DNA of 64,000 nt from Clostridia bacterium (GTDB lineage Bacteria > Bacillota > Clostridia > TANB77 > CAG-465). Below are positions 17,943-25,772 of this stretch, one piece after another; the stretch's first letter is position 1; every line of letters starts with the position of its first letter. The position numbers and the translations under genes were made by a program. The stretch is taken from assembly GCA_017534305.1 (NCBI GenBank), contig JAFWCU010000016.1:48411-112410 (forward strand), given 5' to 3'. The notes below the pieces were generated by a model. The model did not search any database, was not told the DNA's origin, and saw only the letters and a list, made by a program, of their open reading frames with translations.

Positions 17943-17971
17943 TTTACTATTTTTCTTAAATGATATATAAT
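17943..17971 (+). promoter_or_regulatory. Promoter of the CDF-ART-Nudix operon
   Basis: TTTACT, 17-nt spacer, TATAAT, about 60 nt before the TTG start of the transporter gene. Confidence 0.6.
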
Positions 17972-18031
17972 TTAACGTGTATTAATATGTAGATTTAATA
18001 ATAATTTAAAATAGAGAAGAGGGAGAATAAA

Positions 18032-18883
18032 TTGAAAGAAAACAAAATAATAGTAACAACAATGTTTTTAAACTTAGTTGTAGCAATAATAAAGCTTGTA
18101 ACAGGACTTGTTTTTTCATTTTCAACACTAATTGCGGATTCTGTACAATCTTTTATGGACGTAATAACAGATGTAACTAGTTTAATTGCAAATAAAATAG
18201 GGAAAAGACGTGCAAACAAAACTTTTCCATTTGGATATGGACAAGTATATAGTGTAGCAAACTTATTTACTGGTGCACTATTATTTTTAATAGGAATATT
18301 TATTCTTTATCAATTCTTCTTCTTTAAAGGAGTATTTGTACCAAAGAAAGAACTATTTGCGATACTTCTTTGTGTACTATTGTTAAAAGGCGTAGTTGTT
18401 TTTCTACTACAACATTATGGTAAAAACTATAAAAGTGAATTAATGGTGGAAGCATCAAAAGAATCATTTGCAGATTTTGTATCAACATGCGTAGTTCTTG
18501 GAGTATCTGTACTTTCATTACTTGAAGAATATATTCCAGAAAGTATAAATATAGATAAACTTGGAAGTTTATGTATGGCTATATATGTATTCTATATGGC
18601 AATAAAAATGATTGTTGCAAATATTCATGGAATGATGACAAGAGCAGAAGATAACGAAGAAATAAAAGAGGATGTAATCAAAGAAATAGAAAAATACAAA
18701 GGAATAGAGTTAGACAAGATTAAGGTTATTAAAATGTCAACATATTACAGTGTATTTTTAAAAGTAAAAGTTAATGAAAAGATGACAATAAAAAAATATA
18801 TAGAAATTGAAAAAAGTATTAAAAAGCATTTAAAAAACAAAAACAGAACAATTAGGTTTATAGACATAGAACCTGTAGATTAA
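18032..18883 (+). CDS. Cation diffusion facilitator transporter (short form)
   Basis: Second CDF-type metal transporter, 283 residues. TM1 begins at about residue 8; TM2 holds DSVQSFMD; the loop FPFGYGQ replaces the usual HPYGHGR histidines; TM5 holds SKESFADF, with Lys-Glu where the Asp/His pair often is. A cytoplasmic domain of about 75 residues ends the protein. The start is TTG with GGGAG six bases upstream; the next Met is residue 11, already at the edge of TM1. The next gene starts 11 nt after the stop, so it is co-transcribed with the ADP-ribosyltransferase. Altered loop residues could mean a changed metal preference. Confidence 0.82.
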   Translation: MKENKIIVTTMFLNLVVAIIKLVTGLVFSFSTLIADSVQSFMDVITDVTSLIANKIGKRRANKTFPFGYGQVYSVANLFTGALLFLIGIFILYQFFFFKGVFVPKKELFAILLCVLLLKGVVVFLLQHYGKNYKSELMVEASKESFADFVSTCVVLGVSVLSLLEEYIPESINIDKLGSLCMAIYVFYMAIKMIVANIHGMMTRAEDNEEIKEDVIKEIEKYKGIELDKIKVIKMSTYYSVFLKVKVNEKMTIKKYIEIEKSIKKHLKNKNRTIRFIDIEPVD

Positions 18884-18894
18884 GAGGAGTTATT

Positions 18895-20868
18895 ATGAAT
18901 ATAGAAGAAGCTAAGAAAAAAATGAAATTATCAGAAGAAGAAATAGCAGCTCTAGAACATTATACTGGCTTTGAGCATACAAGAATTAATCTTCTATGTA
19001 ACATGGATCCGGATGTGATTGAAAAATTATCTAAACAAGGATGGTCTATGCTTGAGACAAAAGAAGAATTAAAAACATACATAGACAGATTTACCAATAT
19101 ATACAGTGCAATGTATAAGAATTCTAAAAGTGGATACCATCCAACAAGACTTGTTAGAGGAACTGGTATAAGTGATGTTGAAAGATTAAGAGGGGTTGCA
19201 AATCAATTTTTATCTACAACAAGATCAATGGATGTTGCAAAAACTTTCGCACATGTTGGAGAGTCAGCTATTATATATTTAGATTTAGAAGATGATGTTC
19301 CAGCAATAGATATGGACAAGTATCATAGTGAATATGCAAGAAGTGAAGAAGAAGTGCTTATTGCACCATTTTGTAGAGTAGTTGAAAATAATTTTTACAG
19401 TAAATGGGATGGATATACTTTCTATAATGTAAAAATTGCAAAACCAGAATTAAAAGAAAAAAGTCAAGAAGATATAGACTCATTACAAGATAAAGTAATT
19501 AACTCTTTTGAAAATAATTTAAAACTAATAGATGAATATAAACACCTAAAAGATGATATAGATTTAATAAATGAAAGATTACAAGTTGGAACAGTTACTG
19601 GTGCAGATAAAGAATATATTAAGCATTATGAAGACGAGTTATTTGCAAAAAGAGAAAAATTTTTTGAAGTAACAAATAATGTTAATGATTATAAAAACAG
19701 CTTAAGAGGACTTCTCGAGGGAAAATGTAGACAAAAAGAAATAGAAATAGATAAAGCAAAAGAAGTAATAGATAAGCATTCAATAGAAGAACAAGAAGCT
19801 AATAAAAGAAAAGTTGAAGAAGAAATTAGAGTTGGACAAATTAATGAACTTAACGACCATATTACAGATGCAATTGGCCGTTCTCAAGAGTTAGTATCAA
19901 GTTTAGATGCAATTTATGAAGATTTACTAAAAACAGATGAAAATTCAAATAAAATGGCAAAATCTTTAGGAATAATATATAAATCTAGAAGTGAAATTTC
20001 AGATATAGGCAAAAAGATAGATAAAATAAAAGAAATACTAGCTGAATCAGAAGAAAATGCTCAAAAACAAAAATTAAATGCTGAAGATAAAGCTATATCT
20101 AAAGATAGTGCAATAGAAAAAGATGATGAAGTTTCACAATATAGCTCAAGCATTATTGAAGCTCAAAGACTTGTACAAAGTATTGAATCATATGGAGAAG
20201 AATTTGGAGATGAAGAATTCTTAAATATTAAAGAAGAAGTATATAAAAAGTCTGTAGAGCTAATTAAAGAGGCAAAAACAGCAAAATTAAATATACAAAA
20301 AGAAGAGATAGAAAACAGAAAAGTTGGTATCTTTGGAATGCTGCTTGGAAAAGAAAGATTAAGACAAGCAGAACTTAAAAATGTTGAATTAAAAATAGAA
20401 GCAGAGGCAAATAAGAAACCAGATTTAAGATTCAATGATTTCAGTGTAAGAACAACACTTGCAAATATATATAATGCAAGAGAAGAAATTGGTGAAGAAA
20501 ACTCAAAAGAACTTACAGATTTCTATAACAAAATAAAAGAAATTTTTGTATTAGAAAGTGGAAAGTTTAATGATGAAAAAATTGCACAAATAGCAAAAGA
20601 TTTAGGAGGTAAAAACTTACCAATAGCGTATGACCCTAAAGAAAAAACAAAAGCAAAAATTCAAAGAATCCAAGAAGAAAATGATAGACTAGAAAAAGAA
20701 AACAAAAATGAAAGAGAAGAACAAGAAACAGATGAAAGAGAAAGCTCAATTACAGACATGCTGGGATCATTATCAGTGGTAAGAGAATGTGTAGAAGCAA
20801 ATCCATATTCTAAAGAAGCTATGAAACAAAGAACAAAAGAAATTGAAAAAGAAATTAAGATAAAATAA
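18895..20868 (+). CDS. Predicted mono-ADP-ribosyltransferase with long coiled-coil tail
   Basis: 657-residue protein whose first 165 residues match the ADP-ribosyltransferase exoenzyme fold (R-S-E class). Visible marks: the N-terminal helix ALEHYTGFEHTRINLLCN, the NAD-binding Arg88 in LVRGTG, the Ser-Thr-Thr element FLSTTRSMDVAKTFA (107-109), and the biglutamate motif SEEEVLIAP (Glu151 and Glu153). All catalytic positions are intact. Residues 190-657 are highly charged helices, probably coiled coil, with no other domain I recognise. No signal peptide or membrane segment is present, so it is expected to act inside the cell or leave by a non-Sec route. GAGGAG precedes the ATG. Neighbours are a CDF transporter (11 nt upstream) and a Nudix hydrolase (42 nt downstream). 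The target is unknown. The fold call is from motif reading, not from a search. Confidence 0.78.
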   Translation: MNIEEAKKKMKLSEEEIAALEHYTGFEHTRINLLCNMDPDVIEKLSKQGWSMLETKEELKTYIDRFTNIYSAMYKNSKSGYHPTRLVRGTGISDVERLRGVANQFLSTTRSMDVAKTFAHVGESAIIYLDLEDDVPAIDMDKYHSEYARSEEEVLIAPFCRVVENNFYSKWDGYTFYNVKIAKPELKEKSQEDIDSLQDKVINSFENNLKLIDEYKHLKDDIDLINERLQVGTVTGADKEYIKHYEDELFAKREKFFEVTNNVNDYKNSLRGLLEGKCRQKEIEIDKAKEVIDKHSIEEQEANKRKVEEEIRVGQINELNDHITDAIGRSQELVSSLDAIYEDLLKTDENSNKMAKSLGIIYKSRSEISDIGKKIDKIKEILAESEENAQKQKLNAEDKAISKDSAIEKDDEVSQYSSSIIEAQRLVQSIESYGEEFGDEEFLNIKEEVYKKSVELIKEAKTAKLNIQKEEIENRKVGIFGMLLGKERLRQAELKNVELKIEAEANKKPDLRFNDFSVRTTLANIYNAREEIGEENSKELTDFYNKIKEIFVLESGKFNDEKIAQIAKDLGGKNLPIAYDPKEKTKAKIQRIQEENDRLEKENKNEREEQETDERESSITDMLGSLSVVRECVEANPYSKEAMKQRTKEIEKEIKIK

Positions 20869-20910
20869 CAGAAGTATTAGAATAAAAATGTTATTTGAGG
20901 TGAAAATGCT

Positions 20911-21351
20911 ATGAGATTACCAAAACAAGTATTAATTATTCCATATAGGGTAAGAAATGGAAATATAGAGTATTGTATTTTTAAAAGAAGCGATATGAAA
21001 ATATGGCAATTTATTGCTGGTGGTGCAGAAGATTATGATGAAGATATTGTAGCATCTGCTAAAAGAGAGCTTTATGAAGAAACAAGTATCAAGGATGTAG
21101 AACTTGAACAACTTGAAATGACAGCAAAGATTCCTGTTGTAAATGTTGTGAAAGACTTTATATGGGGTAAAGATGTGTTTTACTCAGAAGAGTTCTCGTT
21201 TGCAGCAAACATAGATAATAAAGAAATTGTTTTGAGTAGAGAACATGAAGAATATAAATGGGTAGATTATTCTTCTGCAAAAGCTGAATTAAGATACGAT
21301 AGTAACAAAAGCGCATTATGGGAAATAAACGAAAAGTTAAAAAGAAGATAA
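20911..21351 (+). CDS. Nudix hydrolase
   Basis: 146-residue Nudix pyrophosphohydrolase. The Nudix box is GAEDYDEDIVASAKRELYEE, then TSI, matching GX5EX7REUXEEXGU except that Ser replaces the late Gly. The start resembles NudB-type enzymes (VLIIPYRVRNGNIEYCIFKRS). Substrates of the family include nucleotides, dihydroneopterin triphosphate and ADP-ribose; the choice cannot be read here. It is the last gene of the operon with the ADP-ribosyltransferase, which makes ADP-ribose or NAD-related substrates worth testing. GAGGTG precedes the ATG, and a strong terminator follows. Confidence 0.87.
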   Translation: MRLPKQVLIIPYRVRNGNIEYCIFKRSDMKIWQFIAGGAEDYDEDIVASAKRELYEETSIKDVELEQLEMTAKIPVVNVVKDFIWGKDVFYSEEFSFAANIDNKEIVLSREHEEYKWVDYSSAKAELRYDSNKSALWEINEKLKRR

Positions 21352-21357
21352 TAATTG

Positions 21358-21392
21358 AAAATCCAAATTAGACTGAATAATTTGGATTTTTT
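21358..21392 (+). terminator. Terminator of the CDF-ART-Nudix operon
   Basis: AAAATCCAAATTA (21358-21370) pairs over 13 bp with TAATTTGGATTTT (21378-21390), loop GACTGAA, then T's. Confidence 0.85.
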
Positions 21393-21497
21393 ACTTTTAA
21401 AATGAGAATAATTCCCTCATTTTACTTTATTAAATCATATTATTATGTTATAATATAACCATATTGTGTAAACTTGAAAGAAAGGAAGGTGAATCAA

Positions 21498-22433
21498 ATG
21501 GCAAAAAGAAACAAATATGAAAATAAGGGAGAAGGAATAGATACATCAAAATCTAATATCAACTGGTATCCAGGACATATGGTAAAAGCCATAAATGATA
21601 TTAAATCTGTTCTAAAACTAATAGATATAGTAGTTCAAGTGTGTGATGCAAGACTACCGCTATCTAGTTGCAACCCACTTATTGAAGAATTAGCTCAAGA
21701 TAAGCAAAAAATAATGGTACTAAACAAAAAAGACCTAGCAGATGATGAAGAAACAAAAAAATGGATAAAATACTTTGAAGCAAAAGATATGTTATGCCTT
21801 GCTGTTGATTCATCTCAACCTCAAGATATAAAGAAAATAATAGATGCTATTATCACTAAAGGAAAAGATGCGTATAAAACTAAAGTTGAATCTTTAAGTG
21901 TAGACTTTAGACCTATCTATAGAGTATTAATTGCAGGAATACCAAATGTTGGTAAATCTACAATTATAAATAAAATTGCAAAAAGAAATGCTGCTGAAAC
22001 ATCAAACAAACCTGGTGTAACAGTGAGAAAACAATGGATAAGAGTACAAGATAACATCGAGTTGTTAGATACACCCGGCCTTTTGTGGCCGAGATTAGAT
22101 AACAATAATGCAGGAGAAAAACTTGCATTAACTGGAAATATAAAACAAGAAATTTTAGAAATCGAGGGACTTGCTTGTAAAGGTATAGAATACATGCTTT
22201 CAAACGAAAGATATTTAAGCATGTTTAAAGAAAAATATAAATTAGAAGATGAAGATATTGAATATATAGATTCATATGATATACTAGAACTTGTTGGAAG
22301 AAAAAGAGGATGTTTAATGTCTGGAGGTCATGTTGACACAGAAAAAGCAGCAAAAATATTCCTAGACGAGTTAAAAGATGGAAAAATAGGTAAGATAACC
22401 CTTGAAAGTGTTGAAAGCGAGGATGTTAAATAA
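21498..22433 (+). CDS. rbgA: Ribosome biogenesis GTPase RbgA (YlqF)
   Basis: Circularly permuted GTPase needed for late 50S assembly. In the 311-residue protein the G4 motif NKKD (76-79) comes before G1 GIPNVGKST (147-155) and DTPG (191-194), the order that defines the family, and INWYPGHM is the typical N-terminus. The ATG at 21498 follows AAGGAAGGTGA; the frame is open to 21474, but that portion lacks a binding site. The -10 box TATAAT at 21449 has no clear -35 partner. Its stop overlaps the proS start by one base. Confidence 0.94.
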   Translation: MAKRNKYENKGEGIDTSKSNINWYPGHMVKAINDIKSVLKLIDIVVQVCDARLPLSSCNPLIEELAQDKQKIMVLNKKDLADDEETKKWIKYFEAKDMLCLAVDSSQPQDIKKIIDAIITKGKDAYKTKVESLSVDFRPIYRVLIAGIPNVGKSTIINKIAKRNAAETSNKPGVTVRKQWIRVQDNIELLDTPGLLWPRLDNNNAGEKLALTGNIKQEILEIEGLACKGIEYMLSNERYLSMFKEKYKLEDEDIEYIDSYDILELVGRKRGCLMSGGHVDTEKAAKIFLDELKDGKIGKITLESVESEDVK

Positions 22434-23872
22434 TGAGTGAAAATAAAGAATTTGTAAAAGATATAACAAAAATGGATGAAGATTTTGCTAAATGGTATAC
22501 AGATATTATACTAAAATCTGAACTTGTAGATTATGCACCAGTAAAAGGATGCATGGTTATGAGACCATACGGATATGCACTATGGGAAAATATACAAGAT
22601 GTACTAGATCAAAAATTTAAAGAAACAGGACACAAAAATTGTTACTTCCCATTACTTATTCCAGAATCTTTATTAACTAAAGAAAAAGAACATGTTGAAG
22701 GATTTGCACCAGAAGTTGCATGGGTAACTCATGGTGGAGAAAAAGAATTAGAAGAAAGAGTATGTATTAGACCTACATCTGAAACAATAATATGTACAAT
22801 GTATGCTAAATGGTTAAATTCATATAGAGATTTACCATTTTTATACAACCAATGGGCAAATGTTGTAAGATGGGAAAAAACTACAAGACCTTTCTTAAGA
22901 ACATCAGAATTCTTATGGCAAGAAGGACATACAATACATGAAACTCCAGAAGAAGCAAGAGAAGAAACTCACAGAATGCATCAAATATATGCAGACTTTA
23001 TGAGAGATTACTTAGCTCTTCCAGTAATAATGGGACAAAAATCTGAAAAAGAAAAATTTGCAGGAGCTGAAGAAACATATACAGTTGAATCTATGATGCA
23101 TGATGGAAAAGCTCTACAAGCTGGAACATCACACTATTTTGGAAATCATTTTGCTAAAGCTTTTGATATTAAATTCCAAAATAGAAAAGGAGAAATGGAA
23201 TATCCATACCAAACTTCTTGGGGAGTATCTACAAGAATGATTGGTGGAATAATAATGACTCACGGAGATGATAGAGGACTAAAACTTCCTCCAAAAATAG
23301 CTCCAATTCAAGTTGTAATTGTTCCTATTGCACAACAAAAAGCAGGAGTTTTAGATAAAGTTGAAGAATTAAAAACAAGACTAGAAAAATCATTTAGAGT
23401 TGAAACAGATATAAGAGAAGAAGTAACTCCAGGATATAAATTCAATCACTGGGAACTTAGAGGTGTACCTGTTAGAATCGAAATTGGCCCAAGAGATATT
23501 GAAGCAAATCAATGTATATTATTTAGACGTGATACATTAGAAAAAGAAACTGTATCCCTAGATCAATTAGAAGAAAAACTTACAGCTCTACTAGAAGATA
23601 TACAAAACAATATGTTTAAAATGGCAGAAGATAATACAAAAGCAAGAACATTCTATGCACATGATTGGGATGAATATATTAAATTATTCTCTGAAAGAGA
23701 AGGATTTGCAAAAATTATGTGGTGTGGAGATATGGCTTGTGAAGACAAAGTTAAAGAGGCAAATGCAACTACATTTAGATGTATACCATTTGAACAAGAC
23801 AGATTCCAAGAAACTTGCACAATTTGTGGAAAACCTGCAAAACATATGGTTTATGCAGCAAGACAATACTAA
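22433..23872 (+). CDS. proS: Prolyl-tRNA synthetase (short, eukaryote/archaea-like type)
   Basis: Class II synthetase that charges tRNA-Pro. At 479 residues it lacks the inserted editing domain of the 570-residue bacterial form and belongs to the ProS type 3 group common in clostridia. Motif 2 lies in RWEKTTRPFLRTSEFLWQEG, motif 3 in GVSTRMIGGIIMTHGDDRGLKLPP, and the C-terminal zinc-type domain has cysteines in MWCGDMACEDK and ETCTICGK. It is coupled to rbgA. Without an internal editing domain, mischarged Cys- or Ala-tRNA-Pro must be cleared in trans; a YbaK-type deacylase is encoded at 48062. Confidence 0.96.
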   Translation: MSENKEFVKDITKMDEDFAKWYTDIILKSELVDYAPVKGCMVMRPYGYALWENIQDVLDQKFKETGHKNCYFPLLIPESLLTKEKEHVEGFAPEVAWVTHGGEKELEERVCIRPTSETIICTMYAKWLNSYRDLPFLYNQWANVVRWEKTTRPFLRTSEFLWQEGHTIHETPEEAREETHRMHQIYADFMRDYLALPVIMGQKSEKEKFAGAEETYTVESMMHDGKALQAGTSHYFGNHFAKAFDIKFQNRKGEMEYPYQTSWGVSTRMIGGIIMTHGDDRGLKLPPKIAPIQVVIVPIAQQKAGVLDKVEELKTRLEKSFRVETDIREEVTPGYKFNHWELRGVPVRIEIGPRDIEANQCILFRRDTLEKETVSLDQLEEKLTALLEDIQNNMFKMAEDNTKARTFYAHDWDEYIKLFSEREGFAKIMWCGDMACEDKVKEANATTFRCIPFEQDRFQETCTICGKPAKHMVYAARQY

Positions 23873-23896
23873 AAAATATAATAATAGAATTATTAG

Positions 23897-23921
23897 AAAA
23901 GAAGTACTTAGTACTTCTTTT
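23897..23921 (+). terminator. Terminator of rbgA-proS
   Basis: AAAAGAAGTAC and GTACTTCTTTT form an 11-bp stem with a 3-nt TTA loop; the T's are part of the 3' arm. Confidence 0.65.
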
Positions 23922-23947
23922 CGTGCGTTTTGGGAGGTTTTACAATT

Positions 23948-24724
23948 TTGGACAAAATTTATTATTTATGGTTAGAGGTTTTAAGAGAAAATAATATTCA
24001 AATTAATTATGAATATATAAAAAATAATATATCATATTCAAACATAATGGCACTTTTTAATGGTGAAAACAATTGTAAAGATAAATTAAATATCAGTATA
24101 TTACAAAGCTTTTTAGACAAGAATATAAAAGAAAGAACGACTAATTTATATAATAAAATTAAGGAGAATAATTTAAAAATAATAACAAGAGAAGACAAAG
24201 AATTTCCTCAAAAAGTAGAAAACATTTTTTGTATAATTACAAATAATAATTTTTCAAAAAATTTAAATAATAAAAATGTGTATATGTATTACGCAAATTA
24301 TTTTTCTAAAGCTGCTATAGGAATAACAAGATATAATTATGAAACAATAAAAGAATTGGGATATAATTTATTTTGCGAATATGAAGATATTGATAGTATA
24401 AAAATAGATAAATTAGAAAAATATCTAAATAACTCAAACGATGGTAAATACTTGTTTTCTATGGATAATTATATCTTTTATATAGCGGACGAAATAGCAC
24501 TTTTATCCATGATGGATTTAGTAATAATAGCCGAAGCAAAATACGAAGGATACATTGTTGAAAAAATAAACTATTTTGCAGAAAAATCAACGCCAATACT
24601 TGTATATCCAAGTAGCATATTTAATAAAAATAGTTATTTTTCAAATTATTTAATAAAGCAAGGAGCAGATATTGCACTTGGAAAAAACGATTTATTATTT
24701 GTACTTAAGTCCTTATCCTGTTGA
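23948..24724 (+). CDS. Divergent, probably inactive DprA/Smf-like protein
   Basis: 258-residue protein that keeps the outline of DprA, the ssDNA-binding RecA loader of natural transformation. Matching parts are LKIITREDKEFPQKVENI (DprA: I.I...YP..L..I), AAIGITRYNYET (in place of IVGSR), LVIIAEAKYEGYIVEKINY (in place of VVEA..KSGSL.TA..A) and VYPSSIFNKNSYFSNYLIKQGA (in place of VPGSIF....G.N.LI..GA). The GSR and SGxAxGID segments and the arginines that contact DNA are missing. Start is TTG at 23948 with GGGAGG ten bases upstream. dprA commonly lies downstream of rbgA in clostridia, which supports descent from it. No frameshift, so it is an intact frame that has lost its motifs or gained another role. 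Confidence 0.6.
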   Translation: MDKIYYLWLEVLRENNIQINYEYIKNNISYSNIMALFNGENNCKDKLNISILQSFLDKNIKERTTNLYNKIKENNLKIITREDKEFPQKVENIFCIITNNNFSKNLNNKNVYMYYANYFSKAAIGITRYNYETIKELGYNLFCEYEDIDSIKIDKLEKYLNNSNDGKYLFSMDNYIFYIADEIALLSMMDLVIIAEAKYEGYIVEKINYFAEKSTPILVYPSSIFNKNSYFSNYLIKQGADIALGKNDLLFVLKSLSC

Positions 24725-24750
24725 CATTTTTTTAACATTTGTTATATAAT
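24721..24750 (+). promoter_or_regulatory. Promoter of the sortase gene
   Basis: TTGACA, 18-nt spacer, TATAAT. The stop codon TGA of the preceding gene is inside the -35 box. Confidence 0.75.
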
Positions 24751-24776
24751 TTTAAGTGTGAAAAGAGGAGATATAG

Positions 24777-25631
24777 ATGGAGGAAAATAACCTACAAGAA
24801 CAAGAAGAAACTAGAACAGTAAGAAGCGCAAATGCAGAGAACAAAGAAAAAAAGCCTAAAAAAGAGAAGAAACCTAGAAGCGTAGTAGATACAATAATAT
24901 CTATTATTATACTTTGCGTATGTATTGCTGGATTAATATATTCAGGCTCAAAATTACTTACATGGCTAAAAAACAATATTACTAGTAATAAAGTAATAAC
25001 TCAAATAAATGATATTGCAGGAGTTCCAAATATTGGAAAAGATGAAAATCCTGGAGCAGAATTTGGAATAGATTTTGAAGCACTATGTGCATATAATCCA
25101 GATATTGTTGGATGGATTAGAATTCCAGGAACAAGTGTAAGTTATTCAATTTGCCAAGCAACAGATAATAACAAATATTTAAGACATTCAGTAGACCTAA
25201 CATGGAATGAATTTGGATGGCCATTTATGGATTACAAAAATGCTTCAGACTTTACAGATAAGAATACTGTAATATACGGACACAATATTGTTAGTGGATT
25301 AATGTTTGCAGATTTATCATACATCTACAATGGAATACTTGGAAATGATGTTGAGATAGATATTTATAGAAAAGACTATAGACTATTAAGATATAAAGTA
25401 TTCTCTACATATATTGTAGATCCAGAAATATATTACACTACAACTGCTTTTAAAGATGATGAATCTTATAGCGAATTTTTAAATATAATTAAGAATAGAT
25501 CATCACTTATGACAAACCAAACAGTTGGTGTAGAAGATAATGTATTAACATTATCTACATGTACATCTGATGCTAAAAGAAGAATTGTTGTACATGCAAA
25601 ATTAGTTTCAAACGAACCAATGCCTAGATAA
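24777..25631 (+). CDS. Class B sortase
   Basis: Membrane-anchored transpeptidase that links sorting-signal proteins to the cell wall or polymerises them. The 284-residue protein has an acidic/basic N-terminal tail, a membrane helix at about 38-60, and a sortase domain with His in YGHNIVSG (near 169), the catalytic Cys in TLSTC (near 261) and the Arg a few residues later (DAKRR). The long insertion between His and Cys is typical of class B. No substrate with a sorting motif is adjacent; the large secreted protein at 61997 is a possible client, but its C-terminus is outside the window. Confidence 0.9.
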   Translation: MEENNLQEQEETRTVRSANAENKEKKPKKEKKPRSVVDTIISIIILCVCIAGLIYSGSKLLTWLKNNITSNKVITQINDIAGVPNIGKDENPGAEFGIDFEALCAYNPDIVGWIRIPGTSVSYSICQATDNNKYLRHSVDLTWNEFGWPFMDYKNASDFTDKNTVIYGHNIVSGLMFADLSYIYNGILGNDVEIDIYRKDYRLLRYKVFSTYIVDPEIYYTTTAFKDDESYSEFLNIIKNRSSLMTNQTVGVEDNVLTLSTCTSDAKRRIVVHAKLVSNEPMPR

Positions 25632-25637
25632 TAATTT

Positions 25638-25672
25638 AAAAAGTGCATACTCAAAATAGTATGTACTTTTTT
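25638..25672 (+). terminator. Terminator after sortase
   Basis: AAAAAGTGCATACT pairs with AGTATGTACTTTTT (one G-U), and T's follow. Confidence 0.82.
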
Positions 25673-25720
25673 GTTTATTGTATTATTTAGATTTTTATTT
25701 AATAAATTTTATTTTATTTG

Positions 25721-25749
25721 TTTACAACAAAAAACTTATGTTGTATAAT
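25721..25749 (+). promoter_or_regulatory. Promoter of the membrane-anchored repeat protein
   Basis: TTTACA, 17-nt spacer, TATAAT, 24 nt before the ATG. Confidence 0.65.
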
Positions 25750-25772
25750 AAATACCCTGCATAAGAGGGGAG

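Noticed and set aside
21399..21423. Second hairpin AAAATGAG/CTCATTTT after the Nudix terminator
   Set aside because: Only eight A/T-rich pairs and a T-run of four within the arm; possible backup terminator but too weak to list.
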